A DNA stretch of 64,000 bases from positions 1,426,001 through 1,490,000 of the forward strand of contig JAPZLL010000002.1 in assembly GCA_036250225.1 (NCBI GenBank), in the 5' to 3' direction. Origin of the DNA: Cercophora sp. LCS_1 (lineage: Eukaryota; Ascomycota; Sordariomycetes; Sordariales; Lasiosphaeriaceae). The notes below the pieces were generated by a model. It was given only the letters and a program-made list of their open reading frames with translations, did not search any database and was not told the DNA's origin. Shown in pieces: positions 22,201 to 33,523 of the stretch (positions within the stretch are counted from its first letter, which is position 1; every line of letters begins with the position of its first letter). The position numbers were made by a program, and so were the translations under genes.

Positions 22201-23938
22201 GCAGTGGTGATTAATGGCGGTAAGTCCAACAGTCCAACTAGCCCCGCCCACACCGTCTGTTCTGAACGAGGCACGACCGCCAGGGATCACGAGAACCGCG
22301 AAGGCTGTGTCCCGGGGCATTGGCCTGCCACTCTTGCGTGGTCCTTGCTCTGGGTTCGGTTCCCGCCATTTCATCATCCCAGACCGATCAAGGCGACACA
22401 CGGCGTTGGGGGCGGGCCCGGCTCGCAAGTCCGCAGCCCACCACCCGACAAGATACATGGAGAGACACAGACCCTTGCAGTCTGGCATCCATCTTCAATC
22501 TTGAACAAGGGCCTGTTGACACGGGCACTAGCTCTTTTCCAGCTTCCTACCATTTGCCATGCCCGGGGTATTGGCTGGTGTTTTCCGTAGTTCGGATGAC
22601 CTACCTTGCGAGACAGTCCATAACCAGCGACGTGGCAGCAAGAGCCTTTTGTTTCTCTTTCTCCCGTCTTTCGTGTCACTGATCGTCGTTTTCACCTCTT
22701 CGTCCTTCATTCCTCAGTCTCATCGTCTCACATCCGGGGCCTGTTTGTTCGAGGTTGTGATTCCTTCAAGACCAGCCACCTTCAACCGGTGCCCAGTTCC
22801 ATCCACCCCTGGCAGCGATATTTAAGTCGGTTTTCGCTTCCATCTCATTTCCGCTCGCACTTTCCCTGTCCCCGTTCTCTGATCCAGCAGACACCCTATC
22901 CGCCTCGTTTTTGAGCACTGACGCGCCGTTGATATCTCGTGGGCTCCGTGGTCCTCGGCTGTCAATTGACGGACTCATCTCCCTTCAACAGCAAGTCGCC
23001 TTTCAAGCCCCGCCCAAAGTGCTGGCTTGAAGTTCCTCGCAATCAGTTGAGACGCCTCCACGAACTGTTCTGTTGAACTTGAGACCCAGAAAATTCTCGT
23101 GTTATTGCAGGGTGATTGGTTTTGACAATCGGCTTCCTCACGTTAGTACGACGCTGTGCCGCTGGCAAACCACCCTCCTCGGCCCTTGCTAGCTCGTCAG
23201 TGGGAAAGTGGTTGTGACCTCCGCCAACTCGGTGCTCGGCCGTTCTGTCCATTTGAGACGTGCTGGAAACCCCGACTCGCTCACGCTGGCTTTGGGTGGG
23301 TGTCGACCGTGTTTGCCGCGCCGTGGGAAAACGAGACCGACGAGGTTGTTAGGCGGAAGGCGGAACGACCCAGATGCTTGGAAAACAGATTGGACACAGT
23401 CGTCTTTATCCAAATCGAAACTCGGTGCTCTGTCTGCCTCGGCCTCGGCCCTTCATCAATCGTGAAGACGCAGTCCCATGATTTGACCCTACGATCTGAA
23501 GGGAGAAACAAGTCCGCTCGAGCTTTCTTGTTTTGTGAACGGGAAGGTGCAACAGTGGCAGGCAGCAGGAAGGTGTATCTGAGCTTTCTAAAGTACCTGC
23601 CTTGTTTCCCTCAGACTCTACCGGTCGAGGGGGCATTTGGCACACACGGGCCCGAGGCTTTGGGAAGGATCGATTTGCCTTGCTGCACCGCCTCTCGCCG
23701 GCGTTCTTACCGCATTTGATACATCCATCATAACATCTCTCGTTCTGGTTCTCGGGAGGCCGCAACTGAAGAGGCAGCCATCACCAGGCAGTTATTCAGG
23801 CCCAAGCGCCTCCCACTTTGATTTCCCAACCTTGCTCGATCCCCCATTCAGAAACGCCTAAGAGCACATCCTTGGCTCAGCACACTGAGCTGATTACCTC
23901 CCTCTCGACACTGGCCGCTCCGCGGTTATCACCTTACC
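19225..23938. other. Very long divergent intergenic region (4.7 kb) upstream of the HMT1-like transporter
   Basis: No frame here shows family similarity or convincing splicing. Visible landmarks: an A10 then G7 run at 19476..19492; three tandem 8-mers at 19847..19870; T-rich tracts at 21101..21126 and 21788..21803; a CT-rich stretch at about 22640-22735; a TATTTAA-like box at about 22818..22826. The last two suggest that the transporter transcript starts near 22.8 kb and carries a leader of about 1.1 kb, perhaps with leader introns. The rest may hold regulatory sites or non-coding RNA. Confidence 0.5.
19847..19870. repeat. Three perfect tandem copies of TTCTCGAC
   Basis: Three head-to-tail 8-bp units, each containing TCGA, lie inside the long gene-free region. 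Either a microsatellite-like slippage product or a clustered binding site. Confidence 0.85.
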
Positions 23939-26928
23939 ATGTTTGAGCCCCACGACGACATGGCTGTCTTGGCCTCAGGGCCGCTCCTCGCCAGCCTTCA
24001 TTACGCCTACCCCACCACTGTCTTCGTCTATTACATCGCCGCCTCGACCGTCGCTATCTGCACACTACAAACACAGTCTACCGAAGAACCTCATGGTCGT
24101 CGACGGATTATCAAATGGCTCTTGCTGTTCAGCATCATCACTTACCTGGCCCAGCTTTTCGCCCTGTTAGCCCGCGCCATTGCTACCAGTTCGTTCTCCC
24201 TGGAAGAAGACGTCATCATTAGTTTGCTATCCTGCATCCTGGTGTTCGGAGTTGAATTTGTTGGACTTTCGGAGAATCCAAAGCCTGTGTGGCATCCGTA
24301 CATTGGCTCTATTGGGCTCGCCCTGGTCTTCGAGCCGGTCATTCAGTGTCTATCACTGTTTCCTCGGTCTTCTGGTCCGTTTGGTGTAGTTGAGTTCTTC
24401 GATATCTCGACTGTGTCCATTCGATACCTCGCCTTGATTCTAGCCGTGGCGTTTTACATGGAAGGGTCTTGGAGTGCCAAAAAAGAGAACGGCACCGACT
24501 CCGAACGACAAGGCCTTCTCGAATCCAACAGCCAGGACAGCGCTACCGATGCCAACAAGATTGATCAGGCCAGCGGGGAGCAGCAGCAAAATGGATACGG
24601 CGCCACGACAAACGGGTCGACCGACACAACCAAGAACGCTGCCAAGACTCAAAGCTCAGACAAGCCGGAATCCCCATGGGAGAGACGTCAGCGGGAAGCC
24701 AAAGAGCAGATGGAAAAACGACTGAAGGAGAAAGGAAACTGGTTAACTTATGTGAAGAGCTTCTTGGTCAGTCAGATCCTTGCTTTCGGTGATACGCAAG
24801 ACTAACATTATCCTAGGTGTTTTTTCCCTACGTTTGGCCTGTCAACAATAAACCCCTCCAGTTCCGGATCGCCTGTGTTGGACTTTGTCTTTTGGCCATG
24901 AACTTCGTCAACATCCTAATTCCTCGTCAGCTCGGAATCCTCATGGATAGTCTTGGCGGTCTCAACGACAAAAACCCGTGGACTCAAGTCATCATCTTCG
25001 GCGCTCTGAAGCTGGTAGCTTCAGAGGCGGGCATCTCGTTGTTGCGGCAGTATCTCTGGATCCCAGTTGAATACTACTCGTTCGGTGCTATCAGCAATGC
25101 AGCCTTCTCGCATGTTCTGAACCTCTCATCGGATTTTCATGACTCCAAGAGTTCTTCGGATATCATGGTTGCCATCAACACAGGCCAACACATCTCGAAC
25201 ATCCTCGACTCGGTGTGCTTCCGGGCCATTCCCATGTTGATCGACATGACTGTGGCCTTCATATATCTCTCTATCACCTTCGGTCCCTACGAGGGCTTCA
25301 TAACTGTCGCTACGTCGGTCATCTTCATGTACATCGCCACAACCATGATTGGGAGGCTTAGGTCGGCCCGCCAGGGAGAAGTGAGCGCTTGGTTTGAAGA
25401 ACATTACGTTCGCCAGGCCGGCATTCAGGGTTGGACGACAGTCACTTGTTTCAACCGAGTTCAATACGAGGAAGGGCGTTACTCGAAAGCCGTCAAGAAC
25501 CGCACGTCGAAATCCTCGGTCCTTCAGCTCGGATACATTCTCGCCTATGCTATTCAGTTTTTGGTCCTGTTGGCGGGGCTCCTAGCTGGCGCCTTCCTCG
25601 CAGTCTACCGAGTTTCACACGGCCTCGCAACGCCTGGCCAGTTCATCATGCTCCTGACGTATTGGGCACAGCTTGTCGCGCCCCTCAGCTTCTTCGCTAG
25701 TCTCGGCAGGAGTATTTCGAGGGATTTGATCGGCGCCGAACAACTTCTAGAGATAATGCAGACGAAGCCATCGATCATCGACAAGGAAGGAGCGCCTCCA
25801 CTTGAGTTTTCTGGTGGCCATGTTCGTTTCGACAAAGTCTGCTTCTCGTACGACAACAAAAAGGAGATTCTCAAAGATGTCAGTTTCACGGCGAATGCGG
25901 GGATGACGGTTGCATTTGTCGGCGCAACTGGTGCCGGAAAATCCACAATTTTGAAGCTTCTTGATCGCTTCTATGATGTCACCAGCGGCGGCATCTACAT
26001 TGACGGCCAAGATATCCGCGATGTCAATCTTTCGAGGTATGGAGTCTCACCTCACTTTGTAGATGGGTCTAACAGAGTTTCTCTAGCTTGCGCAACCAAA
26101 TTGGCGTTGTACCGCAATCGCCGGTTCTTTTTGACGACACAATCATGAACAATGTCAGGTACGCCAAACTTGAGGCGACAGACGAAGAGGTCTATGAAGC
26201 CTGTAAGGCAGCTAGCATCCACGAGCAGATTCTAGGCTTCACAGATGGTATGTGGAGATTCCCGACCCGGCTTGAAAATTGAGCAAATGCTGACCCCCAA
26301 ATAGGGTATAACACACGTGTGGGAGAGCGTGGCGTCAAGCTTTCTGGAGGCGAGTTGCAACGTGTAGCAATCGCGCGGGCCATTTTGAAGAGGCCAGCGA
26401 TCGTGCTGCTCGACGAGGCTACCAGTGCTGTGGACACAGAGACAGAGCGGAAAATCCAGGAGGCTCTGGCGAAGCTATGCGAAGGTCGCACAACGTTCAT
26501 CGTTGCGTAAGTCTGGTCCCGTTCCATTTCTAACGAACGAAACTAACGACACAACCAAAAGCCATCGCTTATCTACAATCATGAACGCCGATCGCATCAT
26601 GGTAATTACGGGTGGCGAACTCGTGGAAGAGGGCGGTCACGAAGAACTGATCGCTGCTAACGGAAAATATGCCGAACTCTGGTCTCGACAAATATTCGTC
26701 AAGCCACAGGATAAAGAGTCGGCAGAAGAAGAGACCGACAAGCAAGCTATCAAGGACTCAACCCTCGACAAGATGGCTGACAGCGTCTCAAACGTCGCCA
26801 AACTGAAGCTCATAAAAGCCAATGCAGAGGGTGCAGACGCGAGCGAATCAGCAGAGTCTTCGGGTAGTGAGGATTCTGAGGACAGCACCGATACACTCGT
26901 TACTCCTGAGCACAAAAAAGAGGTATAG
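23939..26928 (+). CDS. HMT1: HMT1-like vacuolar ABC half-transporter (ABCB6/heavy-metal-tolerance family)
   Basis: Five exons: 23939..24766, 24817..26036, 26087..26247, 26305..26506 and 26562..26928, giving 925 residues. Residues 1-180 form an extra N-terminal membrane domain (TMD0) with about five hydrophobic segments; a hydrophilic linker follows (about 180-275). The six-helix ABC membrane domain covers about 290-560. The nucleotide-binding domain has Walker A GATGAGKST at 645, signature LSGGELQ at 749, Walker B AIVLLDEATSAVD and the H-loop AHRLST at about 804, each intact once the introns are removed. The TMD0-plus-half-transporter layout is that of fission yeast Hmt1, which moves phytochelatin or glutathione-metal complexes into the vacuole; vacuolar location and metal substrate are inferred. 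The tail is Ser/Glu-rich. Intron 1 has the less common donor GTCAGT. Confidence 0.93.
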
Positions 26929-27107
26929 ATCTGTCAAGGAATGTGTATTATTATATACCTTCTTGGCGGTTGTATATCTAACTGCCTTGTGCCCAGGGAC
27001 CGCGATTGGATCCTTGCGCCCCAAGCTTCACTCCCAGGGCCTTCGACACCGCAGTGGCAGTCGGCCCCTCGAGCCCGACGAGATTGGCGCGTCAGGTCAG
27101 CGGCTTC

Positions 27108-27371
27108 ATGGCCAACTGCCGGGCGGGTAGCCCGGTAAACCCAACTCAGTACTTTGCAACCCCGGTTGTCATAATTCCTGCGAGCTACCCAGCCTACGAG
27201 CAGTTGCAACCGTCGCCATTCAAATTCCGCGAGGAGATATCGTCCTCCCACGAAATCGAAGCGGTGAGACCAGGTCCCAAGGTAGAACTCAAGTACCCAG
27301 TTTACTCGAGAAGAGTCCAGTCGAAGAGTGAGCCTTCAGGCCAATACTCACCTTCGTCGTCGGAAGATTAA
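27108..27371 (+). CDS. Hypothetical small protein, doubtful
   Basis: An 87-residue frame begins MANCRAGSPVNPTQYF and is rich in Pro, Ser and Tyr; the frame stays open upstream to about 27006 without an ATG. It has no signal peptide, domain or recognised relative. It lies in the same direction as the transporter and 180 bp after its stop, so it may simply be 3' UTR. It could also be the last exon of an unrecognised small gene. Confidence 0.15.
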   Translation: MANCRAGSPVNPTQYFATPVVIIPASYPAYEQLQPSPFKFREEISSSHEIEAVRPGPKVELKYPVYSRRVQSKSEPSGQYSPSSSED

Positions 27372-28028
27372 GCAGGAGTCTATCCACGCTTCATCCTCCT
27401 CCCCTCCCCATGAGGGATGTTGTGTTGCATCATCTTGTTTTCGGGTCACCGGAAGGTTAGAATCCCATAGAAGCGGCTAGCATGGTTAACGGGGTTTTTA
27501 CGGAGCATCAACATTAGAATTGGTTGGGAAAAGTGAGCATCGTATACGAAGGGTTGCGGTCATGAACTGTTAGGATCGGATGCTTCTCACCGGTCTATTG
27601 CCTTGATTTGGGACATATCATCAGGATATGAGCTATCAAGAGTCCCCTCCATAGCTGGTTTGAGAACAATTTACATCGTTAAAGACGCTGATATGTGAGG
27701 CAACAATGTGCCTGTTCTCCACCCCAGGATGTGACGAGCGTTCCCCTTTGTCCAAACACTCAATCCTCTGCTGTTCTAAATCGGCCAATGGGGACAAGAA
27801 AGTGTGGCCAGTAACAAAAGAAAGCCAATAATAGCAACAAACAAAACCTCGAGATGGGGGATAAAACCTAGGCTCTCCCGTTTCAACGCTGAACAGGTTT
27901 CCCCTGGGCAGGCCGTGCTCCTATTTTACGAACATCATTCATAAGCCATACAGCAAGGGTTGAGAACAAAGGGAATCTAGATGTGTTACTTTCGACGTCG
28001 AGAACAGAGGTGTAGGTCCTTCAAACGG

Positions 28029-28054
28029 ATGGTCCATGGATATCCATGGACCAT
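28029..28054. repeat. Perfect 26-bp palindrome
   Basis: Each half-site is ATGGTCCATGGAT, and the two halves meet with no spacer. The arms contain two NcoI-like CCATGG cores and a central GGATATCC. It is non-coding as far as can be seen and lies 330 bp downstream of the IQ-protein stop. Confidence 0.95.
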
Positions 28055-28384
28055 AGAAAGTGCTTGACCTCCAAGCTCTTGACGCACTCAGGCCTCCAGA
28101 GTTGGCTCACCTGCGGGCATGAGGACGGCGTCAAACACAGGAAGGAAAGAGACCTCTGTGCGGAGTGCCGGAGGCAGATGAAGAGGCTCAAATGTTGCCT
28201 CCTCTACAGGTGTGTTATTTCTAAACAACATGTTTCATCGTGCGAGCATTTCAATTCGCTTTGTGTATTTGGGTCGTTATCTTCGTGACTCTAACATTGT
28301 ATCCTAGAAAGCGGGAGAGAGATGCGGTTCAAGGTGGCTAAAGTCAAGGCGTGATTCATGATATCATCTCACATGTCACAGAGG

Positions 28385-30421
28385 CTAAGCACTGCTAGTG
28401 ACCGCGGTCGCTTGCTTCTCCTCGTTATCCCCGCCGCCCTTTTGCCCCCTGGGCTCGGTTGGCTTGACACCGAGCTTCTGCAGGACCCCGACCCCAATCC
28501 CGTTCTCCACTCTCATCCTCTCCTCGTTGGCCTCCTGTTGTTCCAGTACCTCCCGTTCTCTTGCGGCGCTCTGGGATGTGCCCTTTCCCTCCTCTTCCTT
28601 CCTGCGCTTGTATTCTCCAGGGGCAACCACCTTCTGCTTGCCATGGGTAATCTTGAGCATGGCGTCCTTGCCCTTCCGCCGGACCTTTATGTATGCTTCC
28701 AGACCAACTAGCACAGCATAGCTTTTAGATATGCTAACGCGTCGCATGTCGACTCCCTCTTCTTTGAGGCTATGAACGAAGGCGCGGAAGTTAGAGGCGG
28801 GCGGGCGGTAGTGGCCGGAGAGAGGCGACAAGCTTTTGAGCCGGCCGTCTTTGATTTGAATCAGCCCTGCTGCTGAAATGCGGCTCCCCTGGAGGAACGA
28901 ACTGTGCTGGAATGCGCCACTGTTTTTGATCCCTACGTAGAGGCGGAAGGATGTGTCGGCCACAAAGATCCATGTGTTCTTGCGGACGCTCTTGCGAAGT
29001 AGTTTGTCGAGGACTGCCGTGGCAGAAACGTGTTTGACCTTCTTGACACCCTTGGCTGCGTCAAGTGAAGGGGTGGCGTAATGCGCGCCAGCGACTGCGG
29101 CTTCGTCATCAGATGAGGCCTCGGAACCGGTGGTGGTGTCTCCAAGGAGGCGGGTTTCGCTGTTGTCGAGGGGTCGATAGGCAGGCGTTTCGTCATCGGC
29201 AGGGACAATGCCATGTATCGAGTCTTTGTACGCCTCGGTTGTGTCAATGCGGGCGCCGTTCTTAGCCCAACAAAGTCGACCTTCGTCGTCGACATCAACG
29301 AGGTAGTACTGCCGCTCCTCTCGGGAGAGGTAGCGGACTTGTTCCGAGTCGAGACGCTCCCGCGGACAGGTCTCCATGTCAACAAATCGACCTTCGCCGT
29401 AGTCTAACCAATAAAAGAAGTTTTCATTGGTATCGGCCGCCTTCCATTCCTCGTGATAAACACGGAGATTCGCTCCGTATCGGTGCTTGAGATCCACCAT
29501 TTCGAGAAAGTATTGAAGACCCATCATCTTGGCGTCTTTTCTGCGACGCTCCTTTGCCTCCTCCCGCTTCTTCTTCGCCAGCTTCTTTTCCTCCCTTGAG
29601 AGTCGCTTCTCGTCCGAGTCTGTCGATGATGAGGAAGAGGACGAAGAAGAAGAAGAAGAAGACGAAGAGGACGAGGAGCTTTCTGAGTCTGAGTAGTCGG
29701 CCCCAGCCCGTCTCGCGATCGTGGCCACCTTCCGCCAGTTGTTCCGCGCCGTGGCCGGTCGACTCCCCGGCATTCCGCTTTCATTAAAATCACTATGCGG
29801 CGAGGCAAGGGGCGAATCACCGGTCCCATCTCCAGCAACTCGAGCCCGCGGTCTCGTTAACTCTCTCCATTGCGCCTCCCTCACTGCGTGTATCCACCTC
29901 GTGGAGGCATCAAGACCCAGACCGTTCATCTCCCGTCGGACACGGTATCCGCGATATGTGCGCTGGATTACCGTAGCCGCCTTTTCACGCTCTCGCGATG
30001 CGCCATCGTTGCTGTGGGTCAAGCGATGCAGCTTATCAAGCAAGCTTTGGCTGATGCTCCGGCGGTGACCTTGGCGACGGTGCGGCTCTTGAAGCTGCTG
30101 TTGTTGATCTGATAGGCCATCGCGGGATTCCGGCGGCGACCCGATGCTTTGGCGATGCAGTTCGCGCGAGCGGCGCTTGATCTCGGCTTCACGCTCGATT
30201 TGGATCTCGGCGATGTGCTGGAAGACCTCCTGCGAAGGCGGGATCAGGGAGTCAAAGTACTCGCGAGTGCTTTGCCCCGAACGGACCGATGATGTGTCGG
30301 AAATGGTCAATGCTGGGCGCGTCGGAGGACTCCGGGGCGGGGATTTTGCTGGTTCATCGGAGCTCACTTGCAGCGGGGGAGGAGCTGGACTGTGGCCGCC
30401 GAGGGTTGGTGATGATGACAT
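28385..30421 (-). CDS. IQ-motif (calmodulin-binding) protein with poly-serine tract, function unknown
   Basis: Intronless. 678 residues from the chosen ATG at 30421 (MSSSPTLGGHSP); the frame continues upstream to 30493 but that extension looks like leader sequence. Order of parts: Pro/Ser-rich N-terminus; an EYFDSLIPPSQEVFQHIAEIQ helix near 55; one complete IQ motif at about 146-164 (AATVIQRTYRGYRVRRE), expected to bind calmodulin or a myosin-light-chain-like protein; a run of 19 serines near 250; a Lys/Glu/Arg-rich charged helix; then a conserved globular part (YFLEMVDLKHRYG...NFFYWLDYGEG through the C-terminal third). This organisation occurs in uncharacterised fungal IQ proteins. The FYWLDYGEG region is probably the real core domain, but I cannot name a function. 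Confidence 0.85.
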   Translation of the reverse strand: MSSSPTLGGHSPAPPPLQVSSDEPAKSPPRSPPTRPALTISDTSSVRSGQSTREYFDSLIPPSQEVFQHIAEIQIEREAEIKRRSRELHRQSIGSPPESRDGLSDQQQQLQEPHRRQGHRRSISQSLLDKLHRLTHSNDGASREREKAATVIQRTYRGYRVRREMNGLGLDASTRWIHAVREAQWRELTRPRARVAGDGTGDSPLASPHSDFNESGMPGSRPATARNNWRKVATIARRAGADYSDSESSSSSSSSSSSSSSSSSSSTDSDEKRLSREEKKLAKKKREEAKERRRKDAKMMGLQYFLEMVDLKHRYGANLRVYHEEWKAADTNENFFYWLDYGEGRFVDMETCPRERLDSEQVRYLSREERQYYLVDVDDEGRLCWAKNGARIDTTEAYKDSIHGIVPADDETPAYRPLDNSETRLLGDTTTGSEASSDDEAAVAGAHYATPSLDAAKGVKKVKHVSATAVLDKLLRKSVRKNTWIFVADTSFRLYVGIKNSGAFQHSSFLQGSRISAAGLIQIKDGRLKSLSPLSGHYRPPASNFRAFVHSLKEEGVDMRRVSISKSYAVLVGLEAYIKVRRKGKDAMLKITHGKQKVVAPGEYKRRKEEEGKGTSQSAAREREVLEQQEANEERMRVENGIGVGVLQKLGVKPTEPRGQKGGGDNEEKQATAVTSSA

Positions 30422-30845
30422 GGCGGGGCTTTTCGTGGTGGGGTAATGAGTTGCGACGAGCAGCAACGAAAGGATGCGCAAATTTGAAGACAAGAAATGA
30501 AGGGGGAAAAGGATGCCGCTAGGTACTAGAACCGGGTATTGCGACGTTTAAACGAGGATGCATTGCGATTGTTTATGTCCTGGGAGGGTTCCGACCTCAG
30601 CTGCTCCTTCAGGAGCTCAGCTGAATGCCGATCATCCGGCACACCTACCCACGCGCGATAGGAAGGGATGGCCTGTTGTTGGTGGCTTGTCTCCTCGAAC
30701 GTTGCATTATATTGCGCGGCTAAACACACCGTGGGGTAAACCATCTTGAGGCCTTGTCACAGGGCTGAACAACTGCGCCATCCACTGCCGACATCTGTGT
30801 TCCTTTCAGGTCCGAGTCCCTGCCAAGCCCTCGTTGCCCCTGAAT
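30422..30845. other. IQ-protein upstream region / SDR downstream region
   Basis: 424 bp between two minus-strand genes; expected promoter of the IQ gene. Nothing else seen. Confidence 0.45.
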
Positions 30846-31793
30846 TCAGTACATCACCGAGCTAGACACTTCCTCCCACTCGTTCAGCAGCTTCACCGTC
30901 GACTCACACTTGCCTCTAATCACCGCCAGCGTATCTATCCCCAGAGCAAGCCTCAGTGGCACCTCTTTTCCCTCTGCAACGCCCTTCTTGGTCAAGACAT
31001 CAACGATGACCGTTGCGCACTTGTCTACGTTCCCTGGTTGCGCCCCACTGTACGCCGACATGGCCTGCTTCGCCGCTGCCACCGCCGTTCCGTCATACTC
31101 GGACAATGTCCTCGCAGTCAGAATACGGTGATCACCTCCGTCACTGTTGCGGATAAGGAACCCGGTGCGAGTGTATCCAGGCTCAATAACGGTGACATCG
31201 ATACCAAAAGGCTTCAGCTCCTCGCGCAGTCCCTCAGTCAGCCCTGAGACGGCCCATTTGGTGCTGCAGTAATGCGCTACACCGGCGCCGGACTGCCAGC
31301 TCCCAAGACTGCCAAAGTTGGCGAGCGCTGTGGTGCTCCCAGCTGGTGCTGACGCCGCTGCTTTGCGGAGGTATGGAGTGGAGGCGCGAGCGATGTTGTA
31401 GCAGCCGAAAACGTTGGTGTTGAACACTGCAAAAACCTCAGCGTTTCTGTATCGCCGTGTGTTAGCTGATAGTGCGTTTGAGGATTATGGGTGTAAGTGC
31501 TCTGCATACGTCGCTTCTTCGACGGCGCCTTCAAGAAGGTAACCAGCGCAGTTGATGACATGGGTGATCTTGCCATAGATAGTATTGGCTTCGGCGAGCT
31601 TAGCGGCCAGGACCTCGTCGCTGCTGGTCACGTCGAGATTCAAAGTAGCTGCGCCTGCGGCCTCAAGTGAGCCCAGTTTAGAAGAGTTGCGGGCGGTTGC
31701 GATGACTTTGTAGCCACGCTGCAGAGCTTCCAAGGCAATCGAGTTTCCGAAGCCGGAGGACGCTCCGGTAATGAGCCAAACGGAGTCGGCCAT
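30846..31793 (-). CDS. Short-chain dehydrogenase/reductase (classical SDR)
   Basis: Exon 1 is 31793..31510 and exon 2 is 31446..30846; intron 62 nt (GTATGC donor, AGCTAACA branch site, ATACAG acceptor). The protein is 294 residues. Rossmann cofactor motif TGASSGFG at residues 9-16; structural NCAG after the fourth strand; catalytic Ser141, Tyr154 and Lys158 (HYCSTK). The basic residues after strand two (ATARNSSKL) favour NADP(H). C-terminal EPGYTRTGF is the usual PG motif. The substrate cannot be predicted; related fungal enzymes are annotated only as oxidoreductases. There is no secondary-metabolite cluster around it. Confidence 0.93.
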
Positions 31794-32646
31794 TGCGGTT
31801 GCGCTGATAGGGGTCCAACCAGGCTATATGTTGTGCCCTGATACGGGCCAAGTCGAAACCAGTGAATATGTCTCGGTCTTAAAGAACGAGGCCGTGGACG
31901 TTTGATACTGGGAATCAAGATTCAAGGAAGATGTGATGCAATCTGCTTCCCATACGGTGGTTCCCCTCTCTAAGGTGGCCGCATTCCTTGATTTATACTT
32001 CTTGCGACCATCATGTGAGGCCGTTTAAGTTGTTTATTTGCGACTGTCTAGTCGAGCACTCGGATGTAGACATCGGGTTTGCTATCTCCGTTCTTGGGCT
32101 ATTGAAAAGGATCCGAGCGCATTGCTTAGAATTGATCAACTGGCGTGTGCCAAGTTTGCGATGATCCTTCGCTCTTTGTTTCGTCGATAGGCCCTCTGGC
32201 TCGTTCTGGCATCGGGAATCGGCGATTAGGCCTCAACGCCGAAACAATGGTCTTTGGGGGACAGACCCTAACCCTATATTTTGGCGATAGTTCCTGACGA
32301 GGGTTTGTTTCGGACGCCCTCTGGGAAGGCTTGGGCGGTTTGTGGAGTTAAAGGCGCCTCAAGTGTGGTATTAAGAGATTACCCGCTAGGTAAGCCGAGC
32401 CCTGTGTCATTTCCACGTTTGTGGCGTCTTGATGCTTATCTTCGGTACCCTTTTCCTTGATGCTGTAGGTAATCATCAGTCGAGTTCAGATGTAACCATC
32501 TCCAGCACTTCCAGAAGTTCATTGTCGCACTCGGTATTCCCCAAAGACTGTCCTAGTAATTCCCAAACTCATATTCTCGTGATCCAAAAATTAGAATTAG
32601 CCGCTTGGGCAAGAATAGTTTGTACAGATTGATTTGTGATATATGT
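31794..32646. other. SDR upstream region / PX-protein downstream region
   Basis: About 850 bp between two minus-strand genes. Several short frames, none supported. No repeats seen. Confidence 0.45.
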
Positions 32647-33523
32647 TCAAGAGAATAGAAACTCCTTCAGGACGGGAGAACCCGAAAACTCTGGGTTCAA
32701 CATGATGCAGCTGGTACACTTGTTAGCATGTTTCCGCGCAAGGTGAGAGGAAGAACGCACTTTAAAAAGTACTGCAGCCCAGCCCTCCTCTTTTCGAGGA
32801 ATTTGGGGCGAAACTTTGCAATAAAGTTCTTTGGCGGTAGGATAGGCACCGCGGCCTCAAAATTGGGGAATGTCTGGACGAGCCGCTTCCTAAGGTCATC
32901 GAACTCGGAATATCGTTTCCTGATGTTCATGTACGAACCCTGAAGTAGAGTCAGTCTCGCTGACCTATGAGCCGGGACGGGTTACAACCGACATTCAAGG
33001 TCTCAACCCTGATATTCCAAACTACAAAAGCGCCAATATTGGTTGTGCTGCCGTTTACTAGGACATAGTCTTTGACCTCGACGCTCCTTGCCCAACACGC
33101 CCGGTTGCGATCCCGCCCGTAAACGTTGCTCCCGTCGGGCCCGTCATCGTATTCATTATCTTGGAGTGTGATGGCTCCTGGCGGCAACACGCTTTCGCTC
33201 GACATGTTGGACGGTACTCGGTGATGGCCCTGACTATGAAACTGGCTCGTCATCCAATATGGGGGCGAGGTGACCGACGGCGACGAGAACGTTGACAGAG
33301 CGGGCGATGTTAGCGACTCAAGAGCGGCCCCGGAGGGCTCGGAATTGTCGCTATTTTCGGATTCGAAAAGACTGTGTACCGCGGGGACCGGCGGTCTTTG
33401 CGGTGAGGGTGATGCCCTCCATGCGACATCCGCCGACGTCCCAGTCTTGGGCGCGCTTCCGTTCGCGCCGTCGTCGCGAGACTCCTCACCCCGCGGCCAC
33501 TCGTCTAAAATACTCGGCTCCAT
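32647..33523 (-). CDS. YPT35: PX-domain protein, YPT35-like (endosomal phosphoinositide binder)
   Basis: Exons 33523..32993, 32939..32761 and 32710..32647; 257 residues. The N-terminal half is Ser/Pro-rich and probably disordered. The PX domain starts at about residue 140 (SVEVKDYVLVNG) and includes the phosphoinositide-binding RKRYSEFDDLRKRL and the proline loop VPILPPKNFI; it ends LQYFLNCIMLNPEFSGSPVLKEFLFS at the C-terminus, all of which appear only after both introns are removed. Intron 1 (32992..32940) has the weak donor GTCGGT; intron 2 (32760..32711) has GTGCGT and a GCTAAC branch site. In yeast Ypt35 recruits the lipid-transfer protein Vps13 to endosomes and vacuole; the same role is inferred. 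Confidence 0.88.

Larger units (their letters stand above)
26929..28384. other. Convergent intergenic region, HMT1-like / IQ protein, with an orphan frame and a palindrome
   Basis: About 1.45 kb. It contains a weak orphan open frame (27108..27371) and a perfect 26-bp palindrome (28029..28054), listed separately. No known gene is recognised. Confidence 0.5.

Noticed and set aside
23156..23719. 187-residue frame upstream of the HMT1-like gene
   Set aside because: Lies in the presumed leader; Arg/Cys/Ser-rich random-like composition, no motif, no splice partner.
28046..28288. 80-residue Cys/Lys-rich frame starting inside the palindrome
   Set aside because: Cys spacing does not fit a known zinc finger and there is no supporting exon; probably chance.
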